NCBI GenBank assembly: GCA_021604885.1
Contig: BQJV01000227.1
Coordinates: 1 to 5,836, forward strand
Source of the DNA: Acidimicrobiales bacterium
GTDB taxonomy: Bacteria > Actinomycetota > Acidimicrobiia > Acidimicrobiales > Aldehydirespiratoraceae
DNA length: 5,836 nt
Direction: 5' to 3'
Below the pieces are notes generated by a model, which had not been told where the DNA came from, did no database searches, and saw only the letters and a program-made list of their open reading frames with translations. Position 1 is the stretch's first letter. Every line of letters starts with the position of its first letter. Below, in pieces: positions 1 through 5,069 of the stretch. The position numbers were made by a program, and so were the translations under genes.

Positions 1-730
1 GCGGCCGATTGCCCTGATTGTCGAAGAGCACGTGGTAGCGGGTGGTCGTGTCGGTGAAGTCCGCGATGGTGTAGTCGACGACATGGTCGGCGCCGAGTTC
101 GCGCATGAGCTCGACGTTGCGGGTGCTGCAGACGGCAGTGACCTCCGCGCCCATCCACTTCGCGATCTGCACGGCAGCGGTGCCGACGCCGCCGGCGGCG
201 CCGTTGATCAGCACTCGCTGGCCTGCCTCGAGCGGGGCGTGATCGCGCAGGCCCTGCAGCGCGGTGAGCGCGGCGACGCCGATGCCGGCCGCGTCGTGCC
301 ACGAGACATTGGCGGGCTTCCCGACGAGCTTGTCGGGGGTCGTGCGGGAGTAGACGGCGAGGGTGTTCTCGCCGACGCCGACGACCTCGTCGCCCGCCTT
401 GAAATCGGTGACGTCATCGCCGACGGCGGCGACGCGGCCGGCCAGATCGGCGCCGATACCGGTGCCCTTCGGACGGCGAAGGCCGCGTCCCAGGCGCACG
501 AGCCACGGGGTGCCCGTCATCATGTGCCAGTCGAGCGGGTTGATCGTTGCCGCCTGCACCTCCACGAGCACGGTGTCGGCCCCGACGGGCGGGAGGGCGA
601 CGTCCGCGACGGACAAGACGGACTCGTCGCCGTAGCGCGACCGGGTCACGGCCCGCATGGTTGCCGGGAGCGGGCCGGCGGGGGGTGCCGAGTCCGAGTC
701 GGGGGTCGGCATGGTCGGGGGATCGGTCAT
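1..730 (-). CDS. NAD(P)-dependent medium-chain alcohol dehydrogenase / quinone oxidoreductase-like protein, 3' end cut by the window
   Basis: Reading leftward from ATG 730, 243 codons stay open to the window edge, so the C-terminus is missing. The protein is a zinc-independent MDR enzyme, expected to be a cytosolic NAD(P)H-dependent reductase of quinones, enones or similar substrates. The GroES-like domain starts near M25 (MRAVTRSRYGDESVLSV) and carries the NPLDW signature (64-68) of zinc-less quinone oxidoreductases. The Rossmann part has NGAAGGVG (176-183), then AVQIAKWMGAEVTAVCSTRN and a GADHVVDY stretch. Arg204 after beta-2 would suit NADPH, which is an inference. The catalytic-zinc and structural-zinc cysteines of classical alcohol dehydrogenases are absent. 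The first 24 residues are proline/aspartate rich and go beyond the usual family start. The start is uncertain: ATG 745, GTG 736, ATG 730 and ATG 658 are all in frame. A purine-rich GGAAAGAG at 746-753 best serves GTG 736. It is divergent from tetR. The family is clear; the substrate is unknown. Confidence 0.9.
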   Translation of the reverse strand, partial: MTDPPTMPTPDSDSAPPAGPLPATMRAVTRSRYGDESVLSVADVALPPVGADTVLVEVQAATINPLDWHMMTGTPWLVRLGRGLRRPKGTGIGADLAGRVAAVGDDVTDFKAGDEVVGVGENTLAVYSRTTPDKLVGKPANVSWHDAAGIGVAALTALQGLRDHAPLEAGQRVLINGAAGGVGTAAVQIAKWMGAEVTAVCSTRNVELMRELGADHVVDYTIADFTDTTTRYHVLFDNQGNRP

Positions 731-745
731 GGTCACGATTCGCAT

Positions 746-753
746 CTCTTTCC
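746..753 (-). promoter_or_regulatory. candidate ribosome binding site of the dehydrogenase gene
   Basis: On the minus strand this reads GGAAAGAG. It leaves 9 nt to GTG 736, 15 nt to ATG 730 and no space to ATG 745. It therefore argues against ATG 745 and is compatible with GTG 736. The match to a canonical GGAGG is only partial. Confidence 0.35.
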
Positions 754-786
754 GTACGGTGTACGAGTTGAACGTACGGTGTACGA
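753..786. promoter_or_regulatory. tandem TetR operator-like sites in the divergent dehydrogenase/tetR promoter
   Basis: The 14-mer CGTACGGTGTACGA occurs twice without a mismatch, at 753-766 and 773-786, with a 20-bp period. Within each copy, CGTAC-GGT-GTACG (753-765, 773-785) is a perfect 5-bp inverted repeat with a 3-bp spacer, as expected for a symmetric dimer site. TetR-family proteins commonly bind such short dyads between themselves and a divergent target. Two copies about two helical turns apart would allow two dimers on the same DNA face. Candidate -10 hexamers overlap the second copy on both strands: TACGAT at 782-787 towards tetR and TACGTT at 776-771 towards the dehydrogenase. Binding here would then block both genes. 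The repeat is seen directly; the binding protein is inferred from position. Confidence 0.75.
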
Positions 787-822
787 TAACCACGCGACAT
801 CGCCGGACGCAACCCTCCCGTC

Positions 823-1491
823 ATGAACCCTCCACCCCGATCCTCCATCGATCGAGACCGCGTACTCTCCGAAGGGATCGCGTTCGCGGACGAACAGGGC
901 GTCGACGCATTGAGCATGCGGTCGCTGGCCGAGCGTCTCGGGGTGGGGGCGATGACGCTCTACGGCTATGTGGCCAACAAGGACGAGTTGATCGCCGGCA
1001 TGGTCGATCGGGCGGTGCTGGAGATCGAGCTGCCCGCAACCGACGGGAACCCGCGAGAGGCGCTGTCGGCCAGCGCCGTCAGCGCGCACCGCCTGCTCCT
1101 CGACCACGGTTGGGCCGCCACGCAATGGAACGAGAGCGCGCCCGGGCCGGCCCGGACGGCATACATGGAGTCGATCCTGCGGGCGCTGTCGGATTGGGGG
1201 CTCGACGACGACCTCGTCTTCCGTGGCTACCACGCCGTGACGATGCACATCGTCGGGTTCACGATCCAGGAGCTCGGCTACCGGAACCCGGCCGGATTCG
1301 ACAGTCTGCGAGAGGCCGCCGAGGGATTCCTCGACGTCATGGACGCCGACGCGCTGCCACACCTCGTCGAACACATTCGTGGGCACCTGCACGGTCTCGA
1401 CGGCGTCGACCCGCGCCACGACAGCGAGTTCGAGTTCGTCCTCGGCCTGCTCCTCGACGGGCTCGCCAACGAGCAGGCGAAGCGAGGCTGA
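823..1491 (+). CDS. TetR/AcrR family transcriptional regulator with tetracycline-repressor-like C-terminal domain
   Basis: A 222-residue protein of normal TetR length. The N-terminal HTH spans about residues 12-60: RVLSEGIAFADEQGVDALSM, then SLAERLGVGAMTLYGYV with the recognition helix near 41-50, then NKDELIAGMVD. The sequence LGVGAMTLYGYVANKDEL is very typical of the branch whose C-terminus resembles the tetracycline repressor ligand-binding domain (TetR_C type). Residues 80-218 are helical and hydrophobic and would form the ligand pocket and dimer interface. ATG 823 is the only reasonable start, because an in-frame TAA lies at 787-789 and no other start codon intervenes. No Shine-Dalgarno sequence is visible in front of it. 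It is divergent from the MDR dehydrogenase and separated from it by the tandem operators, so it most likely represses itself and that gene until a small-molecule ligand is bound. It converges with the SLH hydrolase gene, ending 21 nt from its stop. The ligand is not predictable. Confidence 0.95.
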   Translation: MNPPPRSSIDRDRVLSEGIAFADEQGVDALSMRSLAERLGVGAMTLYGYVANKDELIAGMVDRAVLEIELPATDGNPREALSASAVSAHRLLLDHGWAATQWNESAPGPARTAYMESILRALSDWGLDDDLVFRGYHAVTMHIVGFTIQELGYRNPAGFDSLREAAEGFLDVMDADALPHLVEHIRGHLHGLDGVDPRHDSEFEFVLGLLLDGLANEQAKRG

Positions 1492-1516
1492 CCTCGGCCT
1501 GGTCCGCGGGGGTCAG
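1488..1516. terminator. possible weak bidirectional terminator between convergent genes
   Basis: CTGACC (1488-1493) and GGTCAG (1511-1516) are perfect inverted repeats flanking a 17-nt GC-rich loop with some further self-complementarity. The hairpin overlaps the stop codons of both tetR and the convergent hydrolase gene. There is no T-tract on either strand, so intrinsic termination is uncertain. Confidence 0.25.
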
Positions 1517-3060
1517 GGGGCGCAGACCCGCTGGCCGCTGAGTGGTTCGGCTTCGCCGCCGTTGACGTCGCGAGTGGCATCGGCGTCGGCGCCGCCGAGC
1601 TCGGCCGCGGCGTCGGCCCAGGTGTCGGCACCGGTCGCCTGGATGCAGACGGCCGCGTCGACCGCGCGGGGCGCCGGCTCGCCGACCGTGAGCTCGGCGT
1701 TCACGAGGCGGGCGACACCTTCGACCAGCGCAATCCCGTCGGCCTCCGTGGCGCTGCCCTCCGTCATGATTGTGACCGCGTACGTGCCGCCGTCCGGTGT
1801 GCGGATGACGCCTGACGAACCGAGCCGCCAGCCTCGTCCGGTCATCGGGTAGAAGCCGTTCTTGAGCCCGACGTCGTGGTCGGCGGGCAGGCCGGCCGTG
1901 ATCCCCCACGTCTGAGCGGGAGTCACGCCGCTCATCCACTCCCATGCCTGGGCGACGTGGGCGTCATCGAGCGGGCCGCCGCCCACGAGGAGCTGCTCGA
2001 CGAGGCGGGTCCGGTCCGCGGCGGTGCTCACGGTCGCGCCGTAGCGGCTGGTGTGACTCGTGGCCGTCAGGCCGAAGCGATCGTCGAGTGCCTCCATGCC
2101 GGCCGCGCTGCCGACGGACAGATAGAGCTCGCTCGTCGGCGGCGAGTTGTGGCTGTAGTGGATCATCCGCTCGATGCGCTCGGCGTCGGCATCGCCCACC
2201 GGTCTGCCCTCGTCCTGTGCCTCGAGCAGGACACCGGCCAGCACCTGGGCCTTGATGACGCTCGCGGTCGTGACGTCGAGTCCGGGGTTGAGCGCGTAGG
2301 TGCACCCGGTTCGGTGATCGTGGACGTGGGCGGTGGCCGCGCGGCCGGCGGCGAGCGCTTCGATGTCGGCGATCGCGGCGGCGGTGAAGACGGCGCTGCA
2401 CTCGCCCAGCCGGACGTCGCAGTGGACGGGCGCTCCGCTCGCTAGCTCGGCCGTCGGCTCCGGTTCGCCCTGCCAGCGCCAGATGAGCGTCAGCAGTTCG
2501 GCGCGGGTGACGGGTTCGTCGGGCGCGAACTCGGTCGGCGTGCGGCCGGTCGTGAGGTCGTTCTGCCATGCCCATTCGACCGGCGTGACCTGCCAGGGGC
2601 GACGGATGTCGGTGAACGGGTTGGTGAAGACGGTGATGCGATGCGGGGCGAATCGGTACAGGAAGGCCACGACCATCGCCCGGGTCGCGTGCTCGTCCGG
2701 GGCGAAGGTGGACGGCGACGTGCCCTCGGTGATCTCGCGGGCGGTCATCCACGCCACGGGAACCTGTTGCCACGCCGCGGTGACGTCGTCGAACGGGTGA
2801 TCCGTGTCCGTCCAGTCGGGAGCGATCAGCCGCTGGAGCACGGCGGCGACCTCGGCTCGGGTGGCGAAACGAGCCGGCGCCAGGCAGTCGGGGACCGGGC
2901 CGGTCACGAGTCCCGTCGTCTGCGCCCAGTCGGCGGCGGGGCCGTAGAACCGGCCGGGGTCGACATCGGCGAAGCGGGTCGTGGGCTCGTCCGCCGCAGC
3001 GGACGGGAGCGCCGTCGCCGCGACCGCCACGATGATCAGGAGGGCGGCGATGCGGCGCAT
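1513..3060 (-). CDS. secreted three-SLH-repeat serine hydrolase (class A beta-lactamase-like fold) with a LysM-like C-terminus
   Basis: A 515-residue exported protein. Residues 1-23 are a Sec signal peptide: MRR, a hydrophobic core AALLIIVAVAATAL, and a likely cleavage after PSAAA. Three SLH repeats follow at about 30-80, 90-138 and 149-197, with the FxDV/FTDI starts, W-A/W-M helices and the FAPDE-x-x-TRA motif (119-128 and 178-187; degenerate FATRAE in the first). SLH repeats usually bind secondary cell-wall polymers. Residues 235-457 match the actinobacterial serine hydrolase group: TASVIK gives nucleophile S267 and K270, SHN (303-305) replaces SDN, and KNG (400-402) replaces KTG. No clear equivalent of the deacylating Glu166 is visible, so antibiotic hydrolysis is doubtful and a cell-wall peptidase or esterase role is at least as likely. 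Residues 471-515 resemble a LysM repeat. Six cysteines (59, 214, 221, 253, 472, 513) suggest disulfides. GGAGG six nt before the ATG fixes the start. It lies 51 nt downstream of the P450 gene on the same strand. Confidence 0.92.
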   Translation of the reverse strand: MRRIAALLIIVAVAATALPSAAADEPTTRFADVDPGRFYGPAADWAQTTGLVTGPVPDCLAPARFATRAEVAAVLQRLIAPDWTDTDHPFDDVTAAWQQVPVAWMTAREITEGTSPSTFAPDEHATRAMVVAFLYRFAPHRITVFTNPFTDIRRPWQVTPVEWAWQNDLTTGRTPTEFAPDEPVTRAELLTLIWRWQGEPEPTAELASGAPVHCDVRLGECSAVFTAAAIADIEALAAGRAATAHVHDHRTGCTYALNPGLDVTTASVIKAQVLAGVLLEAQDEGRPVGDADAERIERMIHYSHNSPPTSELYLSVGSAAGMEALDDRFGLTATSHTSRYGATVSTAADRTRLVEQLLVGGGPLDDAHVAQAWEWMSGVTPAQTWGITAGLPADHDVGLKNGFYPMTGRGWRLGSSGVIRTPDGGTYAVTIMTEGSATEADGIALVEGVARLVNAELTVGEPAPRAVDAAVCIQATGADTWADAAAELGGADADATRDVNGGEAEPLSGQRVCAP

Positions 3061-3066
3061 GGGTTC

Positions 3067-3071
3067 CCTCC
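3067..3071 (-). promoter_or_regulatory. strong Shine-Dalgarno of the SLH hydrolase gene
   Basis: On the minus strand the leader reads CCGGAGGGAACCC directly before ATG 3060. GGAGG has a 6-nt spacing to the start. This is the only canonical ribosome binding site in the window and stands out against the regulator and P450 genes, which lack one. Confidence 0.8.
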
Positions 3072-3076
3072 GGCGG

Positions 3077-3112
3077 AGCGCGGGCCGGGCGCGTGCCGCC
3101 CGGCCGGGCGCT
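3077..3112 (-). terminator. GC-rich hairpin after the P450 gene (terminator or intercistronic attenuator)
   Basis: GGCCGGGCG (3083-3091) pairs perfectly with CGCCCGGCC (3097-3105) around a 5-nt loop. A 1x2 internal loop then leads to a second 5-bp helix, AGCGC (3077-3081) with GCGCT (3108-3112). The structure begins on the last base of the P450 stop codon and ends five bases before the hydrolase Shine-Dalgarno. No T-tract follows on the minus strand, so it could be a T-less actinobacterial terminator, an mRNA-stabilising element, or a partial terminator that lowers hydrolase expression relative to P450. Confidence 0.55.
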
Positions 3113-4443
3113 CAGAGTACGGCGGGGCTCGGCGTGAAGGCCACGGGGAGGTGCTTGATCCCGTCCACCAGGTTCATGCGGAGCCGATCGGCCGGCCCGG
3201 TCTGGTGGATGTCGGGGCAGCGACGGGCGAGCTCCTGGAAGATGATCTTGATCTCCAGCTTCGCGAGGTTGGCGCCGAGGCAGAAGTGGGCGCCACCGGC
3301 ACCGAAGGCCATGTGGTGGTTCGGGCTACGGGTGATGTCGAACTGGTTGGCCGTGGGGCCGAACTCGGCCTCGTCACGGTTACCCGACGGGTACCAGAGC
3401 AGCACCTTGTCGCCGCCCTTGATCTGCACGCCGCCGAGCTCGGTGTCCTCCGCCGCCGTGCGCCGGAAGAAGTTGACCGGGCTGGTCCACCGAAGGATCT
3501 CGTCGGTCATCGTGTCGGCGAGGCCCTCGGGATCGCCCTTGAACAGCTCCCACTGATCAGGGTTGTCCATGAACGCCATCATCCCCTTGGAGATCGCGTT
3601 GCGGGTCGTCTCGTTGCCGGCGATGACCAGCAGCGTGAAGAAGAGGTCACGCTCGATCTCGGAGAGTTCGTGGCGTTCGCCGTCGATCTCCACCACGGCC
3701 TCGGTGAGGCGGGTCCAGAGGTCGTCGGCCGGTTCCGCGCGCTTGCGCTCCGTCAGCTCGTGGGCGTACATCGCCATCTCTACCATCGCGAGCTCGGAGT
3801 CCTTGAAGTCGCCTTCGATTCCCTCGAGCGCGGCCGGGCGTTCGGTCTCCTCGAGCTGGTACTCGTCGTCGGCGCCGCCGACGGTGCGGTTGGACCAGTC
3901 GAAGAGCTTGTCGCGGTCCGCCTGGGGGACGCCGATGATCTCGGCGATCGCCATGAGCGGGAGCTCGGCCGACACGGTGGTGACGAAGTCGGCCTCGCCG
4001 AGCGGAGTGATCTCGTCGAGAATCGTCGTGGCGCGGAGGCGGAACGCGTCCTCGAGCCGGCGGACCATGCGCGGGGTGAACCCGCTGTTCACGAGCTTGC
4101 GATAGGTCGTGTGCTTCGGCGGGTCGGTCATCACCATCTGCAGACCCGGGCCCCGCTCGGCTTCGAGATCGGTGAGGGCGATGCCGCCGGCGCCGTCACG
4201 TCCCGGGCCGGTCTGGTGGCTGAAGAGCGTGCCGCTGCGATGGGCCTCGCTGATCAGCTCGTAGCTCGTGATGTTCCAGAACGGCTCGTTGTCGCTCGCC
4301 GCCGTTGCCTTGTTGAGGTGAACGGGTTGGTGCTCGCGCATCCACTCCCACCAGTCGTGGGGGCAGCGGTCGGCGAACACGTCGAGATCGGAGAGATCGA
4401 TGTCGTCGGCGGTCAGGTCGGCGGGGTTCTCGGTCACGGTCAC
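3112..4443 (-). CDS. cytochrome P450 (CYP124/CYP125/CYP142-like group)
   Basis: A 443-residue soluble bacterial P450 of full length, starting at GTG 4443 (VTVTENPADL). GTG 4437 is an equally in-frame alternative. The I-helix oxygen-activation motif is AGNETT (275-280), the K-helix ExxR is EILR (315-318), and the heme loop FGAGGAHFCLG (380-390) contains the iron-ligating Cys388. SPVNFFRRTA (321-330), the DTELGGVQI strand and the C-terminal NLVDGIKHLPVAFTP resemble the actinobacterial sterol/terpenoid-side-chain hydroxylases CYP124, CYP125 and CYP142. These are recalled resemblances, not a search. The enzyme would hydroxylate a hydrophobic substrate using electrons from a ferredoxin encoded elsewhere, since none is in the window. 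There is no signal or membrane anchor. It is divergent from marR, with an operator-like palindrome in its promoter. No Shine-Dalgarno is close enough, and a candidate -10 places transcription start at or just before the GTG. The open frame continues upstream to 5637, but that part is antisense to marR and is not P450. Confidence 0.95.
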   Translation of the reverse strand: MTVTENPADLTADDIDLSDLDVFADRCPHDWWEWMREHQPVHLNKATAASDNEPFWNITSYELISEAHRSGTLFSHQTGPGRDGAGGIALTDLEAERGPGLQMVMTDPPKHTTYRKLVNSGFTPRMVRRLEDAFRLRATTILDEITPLGEADFVTTVSAELPLMAIAEIIGVPQADRDKLFDWSNRTVGGADDEYQLEETERPAALEGIEGDFKDSELAMVEMAMYAHELTERKRAEPADDLWTRLTEAVVEIDGERHELSEIERDLFFTLLVIAGNETTRNAISKGMMAFMDNPDQWELFKGDPEGLADTMTDEILRWTSPVNFFRRTAAEDTELGGVQIKGGDKVLLWYPSGNRDEAEFGPTANQFDITRSPNHHMAFGAGGAHFCLGANLAKLEIKIIFQELARRCPDIHQTGPADRLRMNLVDGIKHLPVAFTPSPAVL

Positions 4444-4451
4444 GGGTGGAC

Positions 4452-4479
4452 AAATTACCTTCCCAGTAAGGAAAGTCAA
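4452..4479 (-). promoter_or_regulatory. candidate promoter of the P450 gene
   Basis: On the minus strand TTGACT (4479-4474) matches the -35 consensus in five of six positions. After a 16-nt spacer, TAATTT (4457-4452) is a weaker -10 candidate. A start about seven nt downstream falls near 4445, two bases from GTG 4443, implying a leaderless or nearly leaderless mRNA. Confidence 0.5.
4455..4474. promoter_or_regulatory. imperfect palindrome, probable MarR operator
   Basis: The left arm TTACCTT (4455-4461) and right arm AAGGAAA (4468-4474) are complementary in six of seven positions around CCCAGT. A second dyad, TTAC (4455-4458) with GTAA (4466-4469), is nested in it. The 20-bp length suits a MarR dimer. 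It sits between the candidate -35 and -10 of the P450 promoter and just upstream of marR, so binding would occlude P450 transcription and could autoregulate marR. The dyad is seen directly; the binding partner is inferred. Confidence 0.55.
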
Positions 4480-4492
4480 GGTCGTGGGCCGG

Positions 4493-4498
4493 TAACCT
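4493..4498 (+). promoter_or_regulatory. candidate -10 element of marR
   Basis: TAACCT fits the TANNNT pattern seen in actinobacterial promoters. It lies 8 nt before GTG 4507, the distance expected when transcription begins at or next to the start codon of a leaderless gene. No convincing -35 is visible. Confidence 0.4.
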
Positions 4499-4506
4499 CG
4501 GCCGCT

Positions 4507-5031
4507 GTGACCGATGACCCGACACAGCCGACCAACGGGGAGCCGCCGCAACTCGGCGACCTCGAGTCCTATGTCGACCCCCGGCACTGGTCCACGGTCG
4601 AGGTGCTCGTATGGGCGTTTCGCACCGGTCGGCAGGTCGAGGCGTGGATGTCCGATGCCCTGGCCTCCGAGGGATTCGACACGTCCGAGTTCACGGCGCT
4701 GTCGGCGTTGTGGATGACGGGCGAGCCGCACCAGTTGTCCGCCGGCGAGATCGCCGACCGCCTGGTCCAGACCACCGGCGGCACCACGAAGACCATCCGT
4801 CGCCTCGAGGAACGAGGCCTCGTGCGTCGGATCGCCGACCCCAACGACGGTCGTCGGGCGCTCATCCAGCTGACGGCATCCGGCCTCGATGCCGCTCGCT
4901 CCACGCTCGAGTTGGTCCTCGACGCGTTCGACCTCGACATCGGCGACCTCGACGCCGCCGAGCGGACCGAGCTCGGGTCGCGCCTCGCCCGGATCTCCGC
5001 CGAGCTCGACGACCGCCTCCGTCGTCGCTGA
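4507..5031 (+). CDS. MarR family transcriptional regulator
   Basis: A 174-residue winged-helix regulator of typical MarR length. Residues 20-55 form the N-terminal dimerisation helix. FDTSEFTALSALW (57-69) leads into the winged HTH: LSAGEIADRLVQ (78-88), recognition helix GGTTKTIRRLEERGLVRR (91-108), then the wing DPNDGRRALIQLT (111-123), a hallmark of MarR proteins. The C-terminal helices (126-172) complete the dimer interface. GTG 4507 is chosen because the conserved domain needs only about 20 residues before it, no Shine-Dalgarno is visible, and a TAACCT -10 candidate places transcription start next to it. The open frame extends much further upstream, but there it is antisense to the P450 gene. 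Its position divergent from the P450, with a 63-bp shared intergenic region containing a palindrome, makes the P450 its most likely target. The ligand may be the P450 substrate or a related hydrophobic or phenolic compound, which is an inference. Confidence 0.93.
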   Translation: MTDDPTQPTNGEPPQLGDLESYVDPRHWSTVEVLVWAFRTGRQVEAWMSDALASEGFDTSEFTALSALWMTGEPHQLSAGEIADRLVQTTGGTTKTIRRLEERGLVRRIADPNDGRRALIQLTASGLDAARSTLELVLDAFDLDIGDLDAAERTELGSRLARISAELDDRLRRR

Positions 5032-5034
5032 TCC

Positions 5035-5054
5035 GCCGGCGTCCACCAGCCGGC
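5035..5054. terminator. hairpin between convergent marR and helicase genes
   Basis: Two copies of the self-complementary GCCGGC (5035-5040 and 5049-5054) form a 6-bp stem with an 8-nt loop, filling most of the 38-nt gap between the two convergent stop codons. The hairpin would form in transcripts from both strands. There is no T-tract, so it is a candidate bidirectional T-less terminator only. Confidence 0.4.
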
Positions 5055-5069
5055 ACAGCGCCTCGTGGG

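Noticed and set aside
32..826. 264-codon plus-strand open frame opposite the dehydrogenase
   Set aside because: The opposite strand encodes clear MDR motifs (NPLDW, GAAGGVG). The plus-strand product has no recognisable domain and is typical of a high-GC antisense frame.
733..1419. Minus-strand 228-codon open frame opposite tetR
   Set aside because: It overlaps the operator region and the convincing TetR gene on the plus strand and has no family features.
1513..3060. Antibiotic-resistance beta-lactamase
   Set aside because: The fold family fits, but SHN replaces SDN, motif spacing is short, no Glu166 equivalent is evident, and the protein carries wall-binding repeats. A resistance function is not supported by the sequence.
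2641..4506. Long plus-strand open frame continuing upstream of marR
   Set aside because: It is antisense to the well-supported P450 and part of the SLH hydrolase. Its translation is rich in R, G, A, E and V, as expected of a GC-biased shadow frame, and shows no family motif until marR begins at 4507.
4444..4506. KstR-type cholesterol regulon operator near the P450
   Set aside because: Considered because the P450 resembles sterol hydroxylases. The dyad here has TTACCTT/AAGGAAA arms and not the AACAAGTT-type arms of KstR sites, and the adjacent regulator is MarR, not TetR.
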